In this document: positions 8,114-16,250 of the stretch, piece by piece
Position numbering within the stretch: the stretch's first letter is position 1
How the letters are laid out: every line of letters starts with the position of its first letter
Source of the DNA: a virus
Length of the DNA stretch: 59,289 nt
IMG/VR virus record: IMGVR_UViG_3300032315_000166
Span: 1 to 59,289 of that record
Direction: 5' to 3' (one strand)
Made by a program: the position numbers and the translations under genes
The notes under the pieces: generated by a model
Seen by the model: the letters and a program-made list of their open reading frames with translations, nothing else
Databases searched by the model: none
Told to the model about the DNA's origin: nothing

Positions 8114-8134
8114 AACCCCCGTTATGATACCACG
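8114..8134 (-). promoter_or_regulatory. Extended -10 promoter with GGGGGTT arm
   Basis: Minus strand reads TGGTATCAT followed by AACGGGGGTTAG: TGG plus TATCAT (8129-8124) is an extended -10 and the downstream GGGGTT is the usual arm. It lies 34 nt upstream of the start at 8090. Confidence 0.5.
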
Positions 8135-11116
8135 TTAGTCGAACAGGGCCTGCTGCCCAGGAATCTGCGGCTCGCTCCCCGCACTGGCACCCGGCTGAGT
8201 CTCGGTCGTCGAGCGTCGAGGGCCAGACGGACTCAACTCCTTGATCCCATACCAATCCGTGCCCAGCAGCGCCTCCTTGCCCGGCCAGGTAGCGGCACCA
8301 TCGACGAAGCCCCACGACGCCACCTCGCGGGGGCTCGGATAGTCAGGATCCGATGTCGGTAGATCGAGCCGCGCCCGCAGGCTCCTGCCCGACCGCTCAA
8401 CCGAGCCGGGCAGCGCACCGCTATCGAGCACCTCATCGAACTGGTACTTGACTGAACTGGTCGCCCCACCGGTACGCGCCCAGTCGAAGCCCTGCCTCGC
8501 CCACGCGAACCCACCCACGTCGAGGGCGGCGTGGACATGCACGTCGGTGATGCCGTGTGAGATGTAGTAGTCCTCTGCCCGCTTATTGAAGACCTTGGCG
8601 AACCCGGTGCCCTGGTACTCCTCGTCGATTCGGAGGAGTTCGTGGCTTACAGCCACTCTGCCGTTGTCGTCGAAGAAGAAGCGTCGCTGGAACTCGCCGG
8701 CCCAGTCTCCATTCTCGGTGTAGATCGTGCCGGTGACATCGACGTGATTCTCGCCCCAGTAACGCTCGACAGTCACATCCCCGACCTCGGCTTGTAGCCG
8801 GACAACTCGACCATCAGGTGTCATGCCCTCGTGGCCTATCCCGTAGACCTCGTTGAAAGCGTCGGTGTCTAGCCCCTCTAGATCGGATTGCCGCATCTCG
8901 TCACCGTAGTCAGCGACGTAGAGATCCAAGTCGCTTTCCATGCGTGCTTCGAGGCGCTCGTCGAACTCTTGCTGGTAGGTGTTGCCCATGAGGGGCTCTT
9001 CATAATCGGGTTCGTCGCTGCGATCGACCCAGCCCTCGTCGGCCATCTCCTGCTCAACGGCCTCGCGGGCGCTCTCCTCGATGATCTCGGCGTAATCTTC
9101 ACGGACTCGATCGCGCAAGGCATCATCATCCATGCCGCCGGCGGCACCGACCTCCAACACGTCACGGCCCGGCCCCACGTTAGCCATCGCGTCGATGTCT
9201 TTCTGCCGGTCACCCCAACCCGACGCGCCACCGCCGCCGCGACCGTGAGACTTCTGGTCATGCGCCCCGCCCAGGTGCTTCCGCAGCGCCTTACCCACCC
9301 ATGACGGCTTACCGAACTGCTCATAGTAGGAATCGCGCAACGCAGAAGCCTGCTCCGCCGAGTAATCCCACGTCTTGCTGCGGCGCCGCAAGCCGAGTTT
9401 CTCAGCAATCGCCACCATGCGCTTCTGCACACGGCCCTCCGCCGCGCCGAGGCGCTGCGCCAGACGACTCGGACCAATATCTAGCCCCGAGTAGTCACCC
9501 TCAGTTAGGGCACGCGCAACTGCGTCCTGTTGCCGAGTGAAGTCACTCGTCCAATGCTCCTCCGGCGAGCGACTGCCGCCACCCTTACGGCCATGAGAAG
9601 CCTGATTATGTGAGCCGTGCTTCAGGACAGGTCGGAGTCCGGGCTCGAAGACGAGGACGACTCCTCGCCCGCGAACTTCGCCCACAGACTCTTTGCGTAC
9701 TCGTCGATCTCCGCGTCTGTCATCTTCGACAGGTCCGGCAGTTTCACTACCTGCAACGGCCTTTCCGACTGCTCCTGTGCCACCGGTATCTATCTCCTCG
9801 AAGTTGGCTACATCCCAAATGCTGATCTGGTCCCGCTTACGTCCCGCGTCAATAGCGGTGTCACGGTCCATGATGTTCTCGGACACGTCGAGGTACACCT
9901 TGCCGTCCGCCTGATTGTGCCACAACCCGAGGTAGGAGCCCTCGGACAACTCGCGGTTCGCCTTCATGAAAGAGCCCAACGCCTCAGGGCCACGCTCCGG
10001 GTCGTAGAACTCGTCGGCGTCCACGATGGCGCCCTTGCTGCCGCCCATGGCGACCATGAACCCCTTAGTGGGTTCGGATCCGTCGACCATGTTCACGGAG
10101 AGGCCGCCGTTAGCGCGGACCCGTTCGACGATGGATTGTGCGACAGTTCCGTCGAGTTTCAGGCTAGATCCGCCGCCGCCTCGGCGACCGTGCGTGGACT
10201 GGTCGTGGGTGCCGTGCTTGAGTACGGGGCGTAGTCCGGGCTCGAACGCCACGATCACCGACTTCGCCACCGTCGTAATGATCTCAGGATCCTTCGAGAC
10301 ACTGAACGTGTCCACAATGATCGTCCGCTCACCCACAGCCTTCTCTGTCGATTCAGGCAGATTGTCTCCCCAGAAATACTTATCCGCGAAATATTGTGAC
10401 GCTGGGTTAGAGGTGCGACCCCCCGTAAGCGCCCACTCCGTGTAAGACTCCGCCCACGTTTCAGCACCATTTGTTCGCCCATACTCACTAACACTGTCAA
10501 TGGCACCAGACTGAAACAGCGCGTAGTCATCTTGCGCCCCGCTCGATCGACGATCCAAGACGTGCCCGTATTCGTGGGTGACGTAGTAAGTCAATGGGCT
10601 CGCTGACTCGTAAGACGGCATGAAATGGCCTGGGTCTGGGCGTTCGGTAACTACGCCCTGCTCGACAAGACCGGGGCGCATGTTGATTGTCTTCTCGCCT
10701 CTAATGACGAATCCCATGGCGCCACCGTCGATGATGGCGGCCTCATCCCTGAAGGGCTGATCGCCGAAATGGACAACGAGATCCTTGACGGGATTGAGTT
10801 TCTGGACAGTGTCGATAGCGCCAAGTGCTTCATTCATCTTGGCAGGGTCGACTTGCTGGCTCGCATCATTGAACATCACACGGACAACGGTTCCATTGGG
10901 GCCGTCAAACTCGCGGGTGCGATCTGTGACCCTATCGGCAATCTCTTGCACGCGGCTTGGATCGTCATAGTGCTGGCTGAATCGCGACATCTGACGTTCG
11001 CGTACCGCATCGCGACTGCGCTCTGACCAGCCCTCGGGAAGATCAGATGTCCCGGCCTTGTGCGGGTTATGCGACGCCTGATTATGCGACCCATGCTTGA
11101 CAACCGTGTCCATCAC
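8135..11116 (-). CDS. Giant multidomain head-region protein: metallopeptidase, linker repeats, GNAT-like domain
   Basis: 993 residues. Four copies of a His-rich tether divide it: KHGSHNQASH at 7, KHGTHDQSTH at 300, KHGSHNQASH at 499, and a variant KHLGGAHDQKSH at 613. Between them: a zincin-like domain with HEYGH (181-185) and ETWAESY (219-225) supplying further ligands; a ~150-residue domain ending in KVYLDVSENI and ISIWD then GGTG; a helical HTH-like block (~515-600); and, after an acidic region, a GNAT-like acetyltransferase segment (~820-870: GTGFAKVF, DVGGFAWARQGFDW). Each looks like an effector or toxin-type module joined by a common linker. It lies directly after the MuF gene, as MuF-linked effectors do. 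Likely carried inside the capsid; targets unknown. Confidence 0.78.
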   Translation of the reverse strand: MMDTVVKHGSHNQASHNPHKAGTSDLPEGWSERSRDAVRERQMSRFSQHYDDPSRVQEIADRVTDRTREFDGPNGTVVRVMFNDASQQVDPAKMNEALGAIDTVQKLNPVKDLVVHFGDQPFRDEAAIIDGGAMGFVIRGEKTINMRPGLVEQGVVTERPDPGHFMPSYESASPLTYYVTHEYGHVLDRRSSGAQDDYALFQSGAIDSVSEYGRTNGAETWAESYTEWALTGGRTSNPASQYFADKYFWGDNLPESTEKAVGERTIIVDTFSVSKDPEIITTVAKSVIVAFEPGLRPVLKHGTHDQSTHGRRGGGGSSLKLDGTVAQSIVERVRANGGLSVNMVDGSEPTKGFMVAMGGSKGAIVDADEFYDPERGPEALGSFMKANRELSEGSYLGLWHNQADGKVYLDVSENIMDRDTAIDAGRKRDQISIWDVANFEEIDTGGTGAVGKAVAGSETAGPVEDDRRGDRRVRKESVGEVRGRGVVLVFEPGLRPVLKHGSHNQASHGRKGGGSRSPEEHWTSDFTRQQDAVARALTEGDYSGLDIGPSRLAQRLGAAEGRVQKRMVAIAEKLGLRRRSKTWDYSAEQASALRDSYYEQFGKPSWVGKALRKHLGGAHDQKSHGRGGGGASGWGDRQKDIDAMANVGPGRDVLEVGAAGGMDDDALRDRVREDYAEIIEESAREAVEQEMADEGWVDRSDEPDYEEPLMGNTYQQEFDERLEARMESDLDLYVADYGDEMRQSDLEGLDTDAFNEVYGIGHEGMTPDGRVVRLQAEVGDVTVERYWGENHVDVTGTIYTENGDWAGEFQRRFFFDDNGRVAVSHELLRIDEEYQGTGFAKVFNKRAEDYYISHGITDVHVHAALDVGGFAWARQGFDWARTGGATSSVKYQFDEVLDSGALPGSVERSGRSLRARLDLPTSDPDYPSPREVASWGFVDGAATWPGKEALLGTDWYGIKELSPSGPRRSTTETQPGASAGSEPQIPGQQALFD

Positions 11117-12210
11117 ACCGCCTCATCCATCAGACGCAACTCCGCCAGCCACCTATCCATGTCCTGCGACGGCAAACCGGTAAGACCACGAGACGGCGGA
11201 ATCAACACAGCCGTGCACCGACAATGCGGATGCGCCGGCGGCATCGTATGCCCAGTCGGGAACGCAGCGTTCCACTGCACCCGCTTCCCACTCAACGACG
11301 AACACACATCACACGGCTTCCCACGCCGAGACGCAGAAGGAGCCACAAGCCATTCCTTCTGCGACGACCCATCCAACAGGCCCGTCTTGTACGACGCATC
11401 CCACGAAGTCTGCCGCGCCATGTTCTGCGCCAACTGCAACTCCGTGCGGGCAATCATCTCCGCCCTACGCCGGATCAGCCTGTCCCGGTACGTCTTAGTC
11501 ATCACGTCAGCCTTGGCCCGCGCCGCCTCCGGCGTCATCCCAGCCCTCACGAGTTGCCGGATCGTCGTCGAATCGTAGTTGTCGACAGCCCTAGCCCAGC
11601 GGGTATGCAGGCCCACGGTCTGCCGCAACATGCGGGCCGTGTCATACGGGGAACGGCCCTGCGCGAGAGAGTCACGGATGACGTACCGAATCGCCGTCCG
11701 GTTCGCCGTGTCAATGTCCGTTACCAGCATGGCAGCGCGAGTGTCGGCGTAATACACGGCCCTCGGATCCACGAAGTCGACAATCACGTTACGGATCGGG
11801 TTGATCGCGAACTCGTCGACACCGCCACCATCCGGCAGGGCAAGGCTCGACGGGACAATGATCCCCGAAGGCAACCGGACACCCGGATCTTGCAGGATCG
11901 GCACACCCGGCCGGGCATCATTCTGCACCAGTCGAACGAACTCTTCCTGCGCCCGACGCAGGTACGCCTTCTTGAGTTTCTCGGCGAGGCGTGCTTCCAG
12001 ATAAGCGACCGTTATGTCGTTGATGAACTCTTCCACGGCACTCGGGTCGAGCGAAGAGATTGCGTTGACGAGCCACTCGATATCGGCAACCAGCCGTGTC
12101 TCCCGCAACATGCGGGCGATCTGGTCGGCGATTGCCTGCTCCGCCGGCGTGAAGGGGTTACTCGGGCCGTAGCCGCCGGGGCGCCGCTTGCCACCACGAG
12201 TCAGCGCCAC
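11113..12210 (-). CDS. Mu gpF / SPP1 gp7-like minor head protein
   Basis: 365 residues, GTG 12210. The C-terminal third carries the Phage_Mu_F signature: RRRAEMIARTELQLAQN (~247-263), Cys300 and Cys303 in KPCDVCSSLSGKRVQW, and the terminal PPAHPHCRC (~325-332), a probable zinc site. The N-terminal two thirds are helical. It lies immediately after the portal gene and overlaps the giant effector-like gene. Role: binds the portal inside the prohead and is often co-ejected with DNA. MuF proteins are the classical carriers of fused effector domains. Confidence 0.9.
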   Translation of the reverse strand: MALTRGGKRRPGGYGPSNPFTPAEQAIADQIARMLRETRLVADIEWLVNAISSLDPSAVEEFINDITVAYLEARLAEKLKKAYLRRAQEEFVRLVQNDARPGVPILQDPGVRLPSGIIVPSSLALPDGGGVDEFAINPIRNVIVDFVDPRAVYYADTRAAMLVTDIDTANRTAIRYVIRDSLAQGRSPYDTARMLRQTVGLHTRWARAVDNYDSTTIRQLVRAGMTPEAARAKADVMTKTYRDRLIRRRAEMIARTELQLAQNMARQTSWDASYKTGLLDGSSQKEWLVAPSASRRGKPCDVCSSLSGKRVQWNAAFPTGHTMPPAHPHCRCTAVLIPPSRGLTGLPSQDMDRWLAELRLMDEAV

Positions 12211-12213
12211 GGG

Positions 12214-14022
12214 TTACTCCCCGAGTGCGGCGTCGAGATTATCCGCTATGCCTCGGAGGAACTCCCCGTCGTCATAGTCGGAAGCCCCATCGGCGACGGC
12301 ACGCACCTCGCGGACAAATCCTTCGACCCCAAACCAGTTCGAGTCGGTGGCCGCATACCGACCAGCGTCGTAGAGCGACCCGGCTGCTGACTCAAGATCC
12401 CTAGCACGCGCAGATCCCGGCTCGACTCCACGCCTGCGCTCGTCAACCGCCTTCGCACCGTTTTTCGCGGCTTCAGTCACGCGCTCCGACCTCGAACCCC
12501 TCTTAGCGTGATCTTTCTGATTGTGGGATCCGTGCTTCGCAACCTCTTCGTCGTCGGGCTTAGGCTCCTCGTCAGCCTTCCTACCCCCACCGAACGGTGC
12601 GGCACCGCCAGGGAACGCCGGGGCGTCCGGCACAATCCCGGTGCGCTCGGCCAACTGGCGTTGCGCGTTCGGCAGAGCCAGGAGAGCCTTCTGGTCCTCT
12701 TCGCTCATGTCGGATCCGCCGGCGTCCTCTGTGTTGTGGGCCGCCGGGGGCAGGCCGGCGAGGTCGCGCAGGTGATCTTCGAGGGTGGGGTCGGGCACGA
12801 GGATGCCGGCGGCGGTCATCTTGGAGACGAAGTCGCTGATCTCGGTGAGGTCGACGTGTGCTACCTCGGAGTACACGAGGTTGGGGCAGCGGGTCGTGTC
12901 CATGCCGTTGAGGCGCATGAGGCGCGGGATGGCGTGGGCGTTGATCGTGTCGGCGATGGTTTTGCACAGGCTATCCACAGCCATTGTCCACAGGTCCATC
13001 TTCGTTGCGCCGAGGGCGAACGAACCGACCCGGTCGTGGCCGAGGAGGATGAAGTCGCTGAGGACCGACATGGCGATGCGCTGGTCATACCGCTGAATGA
13101 TCTTGTCCGTGTCGAACTGGCGTGACCCGCCCGACGACAGCAACGTCAACTCGAAGAGTTTGTGGCCCGCCTCGTCGTAGATGACGGGGAAGATGACGCC
13201 CTCGTTCTCGTTCCGCTTGATCGAGGTGACGATCTCCTTGACGGCGTTCAACACACCGATCTGCTCCGGGGTTGCTGTCGAGGACAGGTACTCCGGGGGC
13301 ACATGGGCGACGGGAAGGCCGGCGAGGTCACGCTCGATACCGATCGCTTCGATCTCTTCGATGCGGCGCTTGAAGTACCAGGGGCGGTAGGCGTTGCGAA
13401 GCAGGGAACGGCCCTCGGGGTTATTCTTCTGCGTCGTCGTGCGGAACAGCAGCGACTTGTCGATCGGGATGGTGTGCATCCCGCCACCGGACGGGTCGTA
13501 CTGTGTGTACGCCTGGATTCCGCCGTCCTCGTCGAACTCCCACTTCATCCACGTCTCTTGGGCGCGGATCGGCCACTTGCGCCAGCCAATCTTGCCGTCA
13601 TTGAACTTGGACCGCTTCTTCGGATCCTTCTGCTCCGGGCCGAGGCGACGCTTGTACACGATCTCGTGCCACGACCAGCCGAACACAACGAAAGACAGAA
13701 TCGAGGCGAGCGCGGAGTCCCACGAGTCGCTCATATCATTGAGGCACTCTTCAACGAAACGGGCCGCCTCAACATCGTCCTCGGCGGGCTCGTCGGTGGC
13801 GCCGATCTCATTGAACGGGTCGATGCGCCATTCGAGGCGGGTGATGATCTTCTCGACGGCGAACAGGAATGAGCCGATGACCGGATCGTTGTCCGACATC
13901 TCCCGGTAGGTGCGGGTGCCGAGGCGGCCCCGCAACTGTGTGAGGAACTCCTCGTACACATAGCCTGAGGAGCGGCGTAGACCGGTTGAGCCTATCTCGG
14001 TGAGATCGGGCCTCGGTGCCAT
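12214..14022 (-). CDS. Portal protein (Mu gp29 / DUF935-like) with C-terminal His-rich tether
   Basis: 602 residues, ATG 14022 with GGGAGAG upstream. Recognisable portal features: an N-terminal TYREMSDNDPVIGSFLFAVEK, a LSFVVFGWSWHEIVYK helix, PEGRSLLRNAYRPWYFKRR, and a wing/stem region through FILLGHDRVGSFALGATK. The core ends near residue 480. It is followed by KHGSHNQKDH at 496 and an extra ~95-residue helical tail. The tether is the same one found in the two giant proteins next door, which links them structurally or by shared processing to the portal. Role: dodecameric DNA gate at the head vertex. Confidence 0.92.
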   Translation of the reverse strand: MAPRPDLTEIGSTGLRRSSGYVYEEFLTQLRGRLGTRTYREMSDNDPVIGSFLFAVEKIITRLEWRIDPFNEIGATDEPAEDDVEAARFVEECLNDMSDSWDSALASILSFVVFGWSWHEIVYKRRLGPEQKDPKKRSKFNDGKIGWRKWPIRAQETWMKWEFDEDGGIQAYTQYDPSGGGMHTIPIDKSLLFRTTTQKNNPEGRSLLRNAYRPWYFKRRIEEIEAIGIERDLAGLPVAHVPPEYLSSTATPEQIGVLNAVKEIVTSIKRNENEGVIFPVIYDEAGHKLFELTLLSSGGSRQFDTDKIIQRYDQRIAMSVLSDFILLGHDRVGSFALGATKMDLWTMAVDSLCKTIADTINAHAIPRLMRLNGMDTTRCPNLVYSEVAHVDLTEISDFVSKMTAAGILVPDPTLEDHLRDLAGLPPAAHNTEDAGGSDMSEEDQKALLALPNAQRQLAERTGIVPDAPAFPGGAAPFGGGRKADEEPKPDDEEVAKHGSHNQKDHAKRGSRSERVTEAAKNGAKAVDERRRGVEPGSARARDLESAAGSLYDAGRYAATDSNWFGVEGFVREVRAVADGASDYDDGEFLRGIADNLDAALGE

Positions 14023-14055
14023 GTCTCTCCCGGCTGCTCGATGGTCATGGGCGTG

Positions 14056-14078
14056 CTACCCCTCGGGCTAGTGTACCG
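14056..14078 (-). promoter_or_regulatory. Promoter upstream of the portal operon
   Basis: Minus strand GGTACACTAGCCCGAGGGGT: TACACT at 14075-14070 with a GGGG arm 7 nt downstream. About 48 nt upstream of the portal start and the only plausible entry point for the head operon. Confidence 0.5.
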
Positions 14079-14085
14079 GCGTGCG

Positions 14086-14256
14086 TCACTGGGGGGTGGT
14101 TACGAGTCCGGCTTCGATGAGCGCGTCGGCGGTGCGCCCGTAGTGGCCTTGCAACGTCCATGCCATGCCGTTGTCGACGAGTGACTGGAAGAAGGCGATG
14201 GTGTCGTCTTCGCTCAACTCGCCCTGCTCGTATTTGATGAGTGTGTCGATGTTCAT
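14086..14256 (-). CDS. Small conserved phage protein
   Basis: 56 residues from ATG 14256, GGGAGAG upstream. The sequence pattern [18 protein letters not shown] and [20 protein letters not shown] is a widespread small phage family (DUF7417-like) found in phages of many hosts. Function unknown. It is the last gene of the early run before the portal promoter. Confidence 0.85.
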   Translation of the reverse strand: MNIDTLIKYEQGELSEDDTIAFFQSLVDNGMAWTLQGHYGRTADALIEAGLVTTPQ

Positions 14257-14271
14257 GGTGCTCTCCCTTCT

Positions 14272-14292
14272 GCCCCGCTGATACGGGGGTTA
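14272..14292 (-). promoter_or_regulatory. AACCCCC...GGGG inverted-repeat element
   Basis: Minus strand TAACCCCCGTATCAGCGGGG, 16 nt upstream of the small gene at 14256. The arms are conserved but the -10 is poor, so it may act as an operator only. Confidence 0.4.
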
Positions 14293-14877
14293 GTTATTCT
14301 TGGGTGGTGTGGTCTTGCAGGGGTACAGGGCGAGGCCCTGACGGAACGGGGCCATGATCCAGTTCTCGTGATGCCAACTCGACCAGCCGCCGTACTGTGT
14401 GGCGTCGAGGGTGCCGTGCCGGGTCAGTCCCCAGGGCTGCCAGTTGCGGCCCTTGTCGCTCCACCGGTACACGATCTTCGACTGGCGGTAGGGGTCCATC
14501 ATGGCGGCCATCGACCACCACGGCTTACCGGAGTGCGCGGAGGCTTGGATCTGCCAGACCCCATACGCTCCACTAAACCAGGGTGAGTCAGCCCCGAGGT
14601 TCTGGTGCTTGGACTCGCGCCAGGTGATGGCCCAGGCTTGCTGGTGTGCCCTGCCGGTGAAGCCGGCCCGGTACAGGATCTTCGCCATGCGGTTCTTGCA
14701 TGTCCATTCGGGCTTCGGCTTCTTGTCTAGTGCGGCCCGTGCTTCTTGTACAGATTGCTGTACAGGTGGCGGGGGTGCCGCTTCGGCGTCGAGGGACGCG
14801 GTGAAGGCGAGCGGGATGGTGATGAGGGTCGCGAGGGTGATGTCGCGGATGTTGCGGCCTCGTGCGGTGAGTCGCAT
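14290..14877 (-). CDS. Secreted lysozyme-like (transglycosylase-fold) protein
   Basis: 195 residues from ATG 14877 (AAAGGA upstream). Residues 1-~34 form a signal peptide: basic MRLTARGRN, hydrophobic LATLITIPLAFTASL, then AEAA. The mature part has TCKNRMAKILYRAGF, then QAWAITWRESKHQNLGA whose Glu fits the catalytic position of SLT/lysozyme folds, then FSGAYGVWQIQ and YRWSDKGRNWQPWG. This is close to resuscitation or transglycosylase domains of actinobacterial proteins. It lies far from the main lysis genes and right behind two tiny membrane peptides. Possible roles: accessory lysin, superinfection interference or wall remodelling. Confidence 0.75.
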   Translation of the reverse strand: MRLTARGRNIRDITLATLITIPLAFTASLDAEAAPPPPVQQSVQEARAALDKKPKPEWTCKNRMAKILYRAGFTGRAHQQAWAITWRESKHQNLGADSPWFSGAYGVWQIQASAHSGKPWWSMAAMMDPYRQSKIVYRWSDKGRNWQPWGLTRHGTLDATQYGGWSSWHHENWIMAPFRQGLALYPCKTTPPKNN

Positions 14878-14891
14878 AGAGGTTCCTTTCG

Positions 14892-14972
14892 TCAGCGTGA
14901 CTCCCGTGCGAGGAGCCAGAGGGCGAGGGCGATGAAGGTCCATCCGGCGAGGATGGACAGGGCGACTGTCAT
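14892..14972 (-). CDS. Tiny membrane peptide
   Basis: 26 residues, ATG 14972: MTVALSILAGW then FIALALWLLARESR. One transmembrane segment with a positive C-terminus. The start overlaps the stop of the preceding 25-residue peptide (ATGA) and its stop lies 14 nt before the lysozyme-like gene. Holin-like in size and context, but no family can be named. Confidence 0.5.
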   Translation of the reverse strand: MTVALSILAGWTFIALALWLLARESR

Positions 14973-15046
14973 CCGGTCATCTCCTCGAAGATCACGACGG
15001 CGAGGCCGTAGGCGATGGCGGCGAGTGCGAGTGCGGCAGCCAACAT
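14969..15046 (-). CDS. Tiny membrane peptide
   Basis: 25 residues, ATG 15046, with GGAGAACC directly upstream. Almost wholly hydrophobic (MLAAALALAAIAYGLAVVIF) with a short EEMTG tail. First gene after the promoter at 15082-15107 and coupled to the next peptide. Could be part of a two-peptide holin or a membrane-potential modulator. Confidence 0.5.
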   Translation of the reverse strand: MLAAALALAAIAYGLAVVIFEEMTG

Positions 15047-15081
15047 GGTTCTCCCTTCCGCCGGGAGTCCCCCTCCCGGTC

Positions 15082-15107
15082 AACCCCAGTGTAGCATAAC
15101 GGGGGTT
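15082..15107 (-). promoter_or_regulatory. Canonical phage promoter/operator element
   Basis: One of the best copies. On the minus strand AACCCCCGTTATGC precedes TACACT (15093-15088), and GGGGTTG follows. The -10 has the extended TGC. The arms AACCCC and GGGGTT are inverted repeats around it. Drives the peptides and lysozyme-like gene. Confidence 0.65.
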
Positions 15108-15251
15108 TCAGGCGGCGTAGGTGTGGCAGACACACTCATAACGCTCGCCACGCTCCATGAAGCCGTGACGGCAGCCCATCACCGTGTCATGCTCCGCTGC
15201 CAGATGGCGGCACTCGGCGCACTTCGTGTCGATGTCAGCGATCATCATCAT
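15108..15251 (-). CDS. Small zinc-binding-type protein
   Basis: 47 residues from the first ATG of an ATGATGATG run (15251); GGAGG lies 10 nt upstream, so any of the three could be used. Four Cys and several His in KCAECRHLAAEH, GCRHGF and ECVCHTY fit a compact zinc site. Lies just upstream of the SSB stop. Function unknown; one of about 20 such small Cys-rich proteins in this genome. Confidence 0.65.
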   Translation of the reverse strand: MMMIADIDTKCAECRHLAAEHDTVMGCRHGFMERGERYECVCHTYAA

Positions 15252-15272
15252 TGTCTAGTCACCTCCTCTCGC

Positions 15273-15695
15273 CTAGAACGGCGGGATGTCATCTTGAACG
15301 GGAGTGGCCCACGGGTCGTCCAGCGGCTTCACAGCCACGCCGGCGCTCTCAGCCTTCCGGTACACGCCGCGCTTCAAGTCAGGGCCGATCGAGTAGGCGT
15401 TCACCTTGAGGGACTGCCGCTCGGACCCATCCTTCGCCGTGTAGGTATCCATGTACTGCCGGCCCACGACGATGACCTGATCGCCCTTCCGCAGCGACTC
15501 GACAGCGTTCTCCCCGAGGCCCTCCCACGCCTCGACCCGATACCACGTCGTCTCCGACTCGACCCAGGAACCGTCCGGCTGCTTCGTCGACTTCGACGTG
15601 ACCATGCTGAAAGAGGCAACGGACTTGCCGGCCTGAGTGAAACGGATCTCCGGGTCGCCGCCGAGACGGCCAATCAGTGTGACGTTAGTAGACAT
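15273..15695 (-). CDS. ssb: Single-stranded DNA-binding protein
   Basis: 140 residues, ATG 15695. A typical OB-fold SSB: MSTNVTLIGRLGGDPEIRFT, SFSMVTSK, ETTWYRVEAW, GENAVESLRKGDQVIVVG, and YTAKDGSERQSLKVNA. The short linker ends in the acidic DDIPPF tip that binds host replication proteins. Tetrameric ssDNA protection at forks. It likely works with the Erf annealing protein at 31663-32274. Confidence 0.95.
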   Translation of the reverse strand: MSTNVTLIGRLGGDPEIRFTQAGKSVASFSMVTSKSTKQPDGSWVESETTWYRVEAWEGLGENAVESLRKGDQVIVVGRQYMDTYTAKDGSERQSLKVNAYSIGPDLKRGVYRKAESAGVAVKPLDDPWATPVQDDIPPF

Positions 15696-15705
15696 GCTTT
15701 TCCCT

Positions 15706-15969
15706 TCAAGAGGCTTTCATAACGGGGATGGGAATGATGTTGCGCTGCCGGCGGAGCAGGCGACGCTGATGCTCAGTCGTGCCGCCCCAGATCCCCACGA
15801 CGTTGACGTGTAGGGCGTACTCCAAGCAGGCGTCCTGCATCGGGCAAACATCGCACAGAGCCTTGACTTCGCGGATGTCCCGATAGACGATGCTGTTATC
15901 GGGGGTAAAGAACAGGTCGGTTCCCACCTGTGCACAAGGCTCGGAACCGGTAAAGGCTGGGTACTTCAT
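15706..15969 (-). CDS. WhiB-family [4Fe-4S] transcriptional regulator
   Basis: 87 residues from ATG 15969; GGGAGA lies 6 nt upstream, while the ATG at 15975 is too close. Four cluster cysteines (C12, C39, C42, C48: LCDVCPMQDAC), the GIWGG turn (59-63) and a basic C-terminal HQRRLLRRQR for DNA binding. WhiB proteins bind sigma-A region 4 and redirect promoter choice in actinobacteria. Coupled by ATGA overlap to a second WhiB. Likely controls host or phage promoters lacking a -35. Confidence 0.9.
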   Translation of the reverse strand: MKYPAFTGSEPCAQVGTDLFFTPDNSIVYRDIREVKALCDVCPMQDACLEYALHVNVVGIWGGTTEHQRRLLRRQRNIIPIPVMKAS

Positions 15970-16229
15970 GCACATTCTCCCTTTCGTTGTTTCAGACGGT
16001 CTTCACGAGTTGAGTTGTCGGGCCGGACACGGTAACCGTTCCGCCATACCACCCCGCCCGCGACGCCGTCGAAGTTGCTCTTCGAGGGGCGAACGGTAGT
16101 GATGCACTGCTCGACGATGGTGCACCGCTGGCAGTAATAGAGAGCGAGGCTGGCTTCGGGAAACTGGTAGTGATCGAACACTGAAGGTTCGACCCCAATA
16201 CATGCGGCATCGGATAGATCCGCAATCAC
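15966..16229 (-). CDS. WhiB-family regulator, second copy
   Basis: 87 residues if started at GTG 16229 (GGAGG with 5-nt spacing); GTG 16235 is also possible. Cys ligands C10, C33, C36 and C42 (YYCQRCTIVEQC) and a degenerate glycine turn GVAGGVVW in place of GIWGG. The basic tail EDRLKQRKGEC is shorter than usual. Divergent from its neighbour, so probably acquired separately or diverged after an old duplication. Works as a sigma-factor partner by family. Confidence 0.85.
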   Translation of the reverse strand: MIADLSDAACIGVEPSVFDHYQFPEASLALYYCQRCTIVEQCITTVRPSKSNFDGVAGGVVWRNGYRVRPDNSTREDRLKQRKGECA

Positions 16230-16250
16230 GCTCACCTCCGGTTGAGAGCC

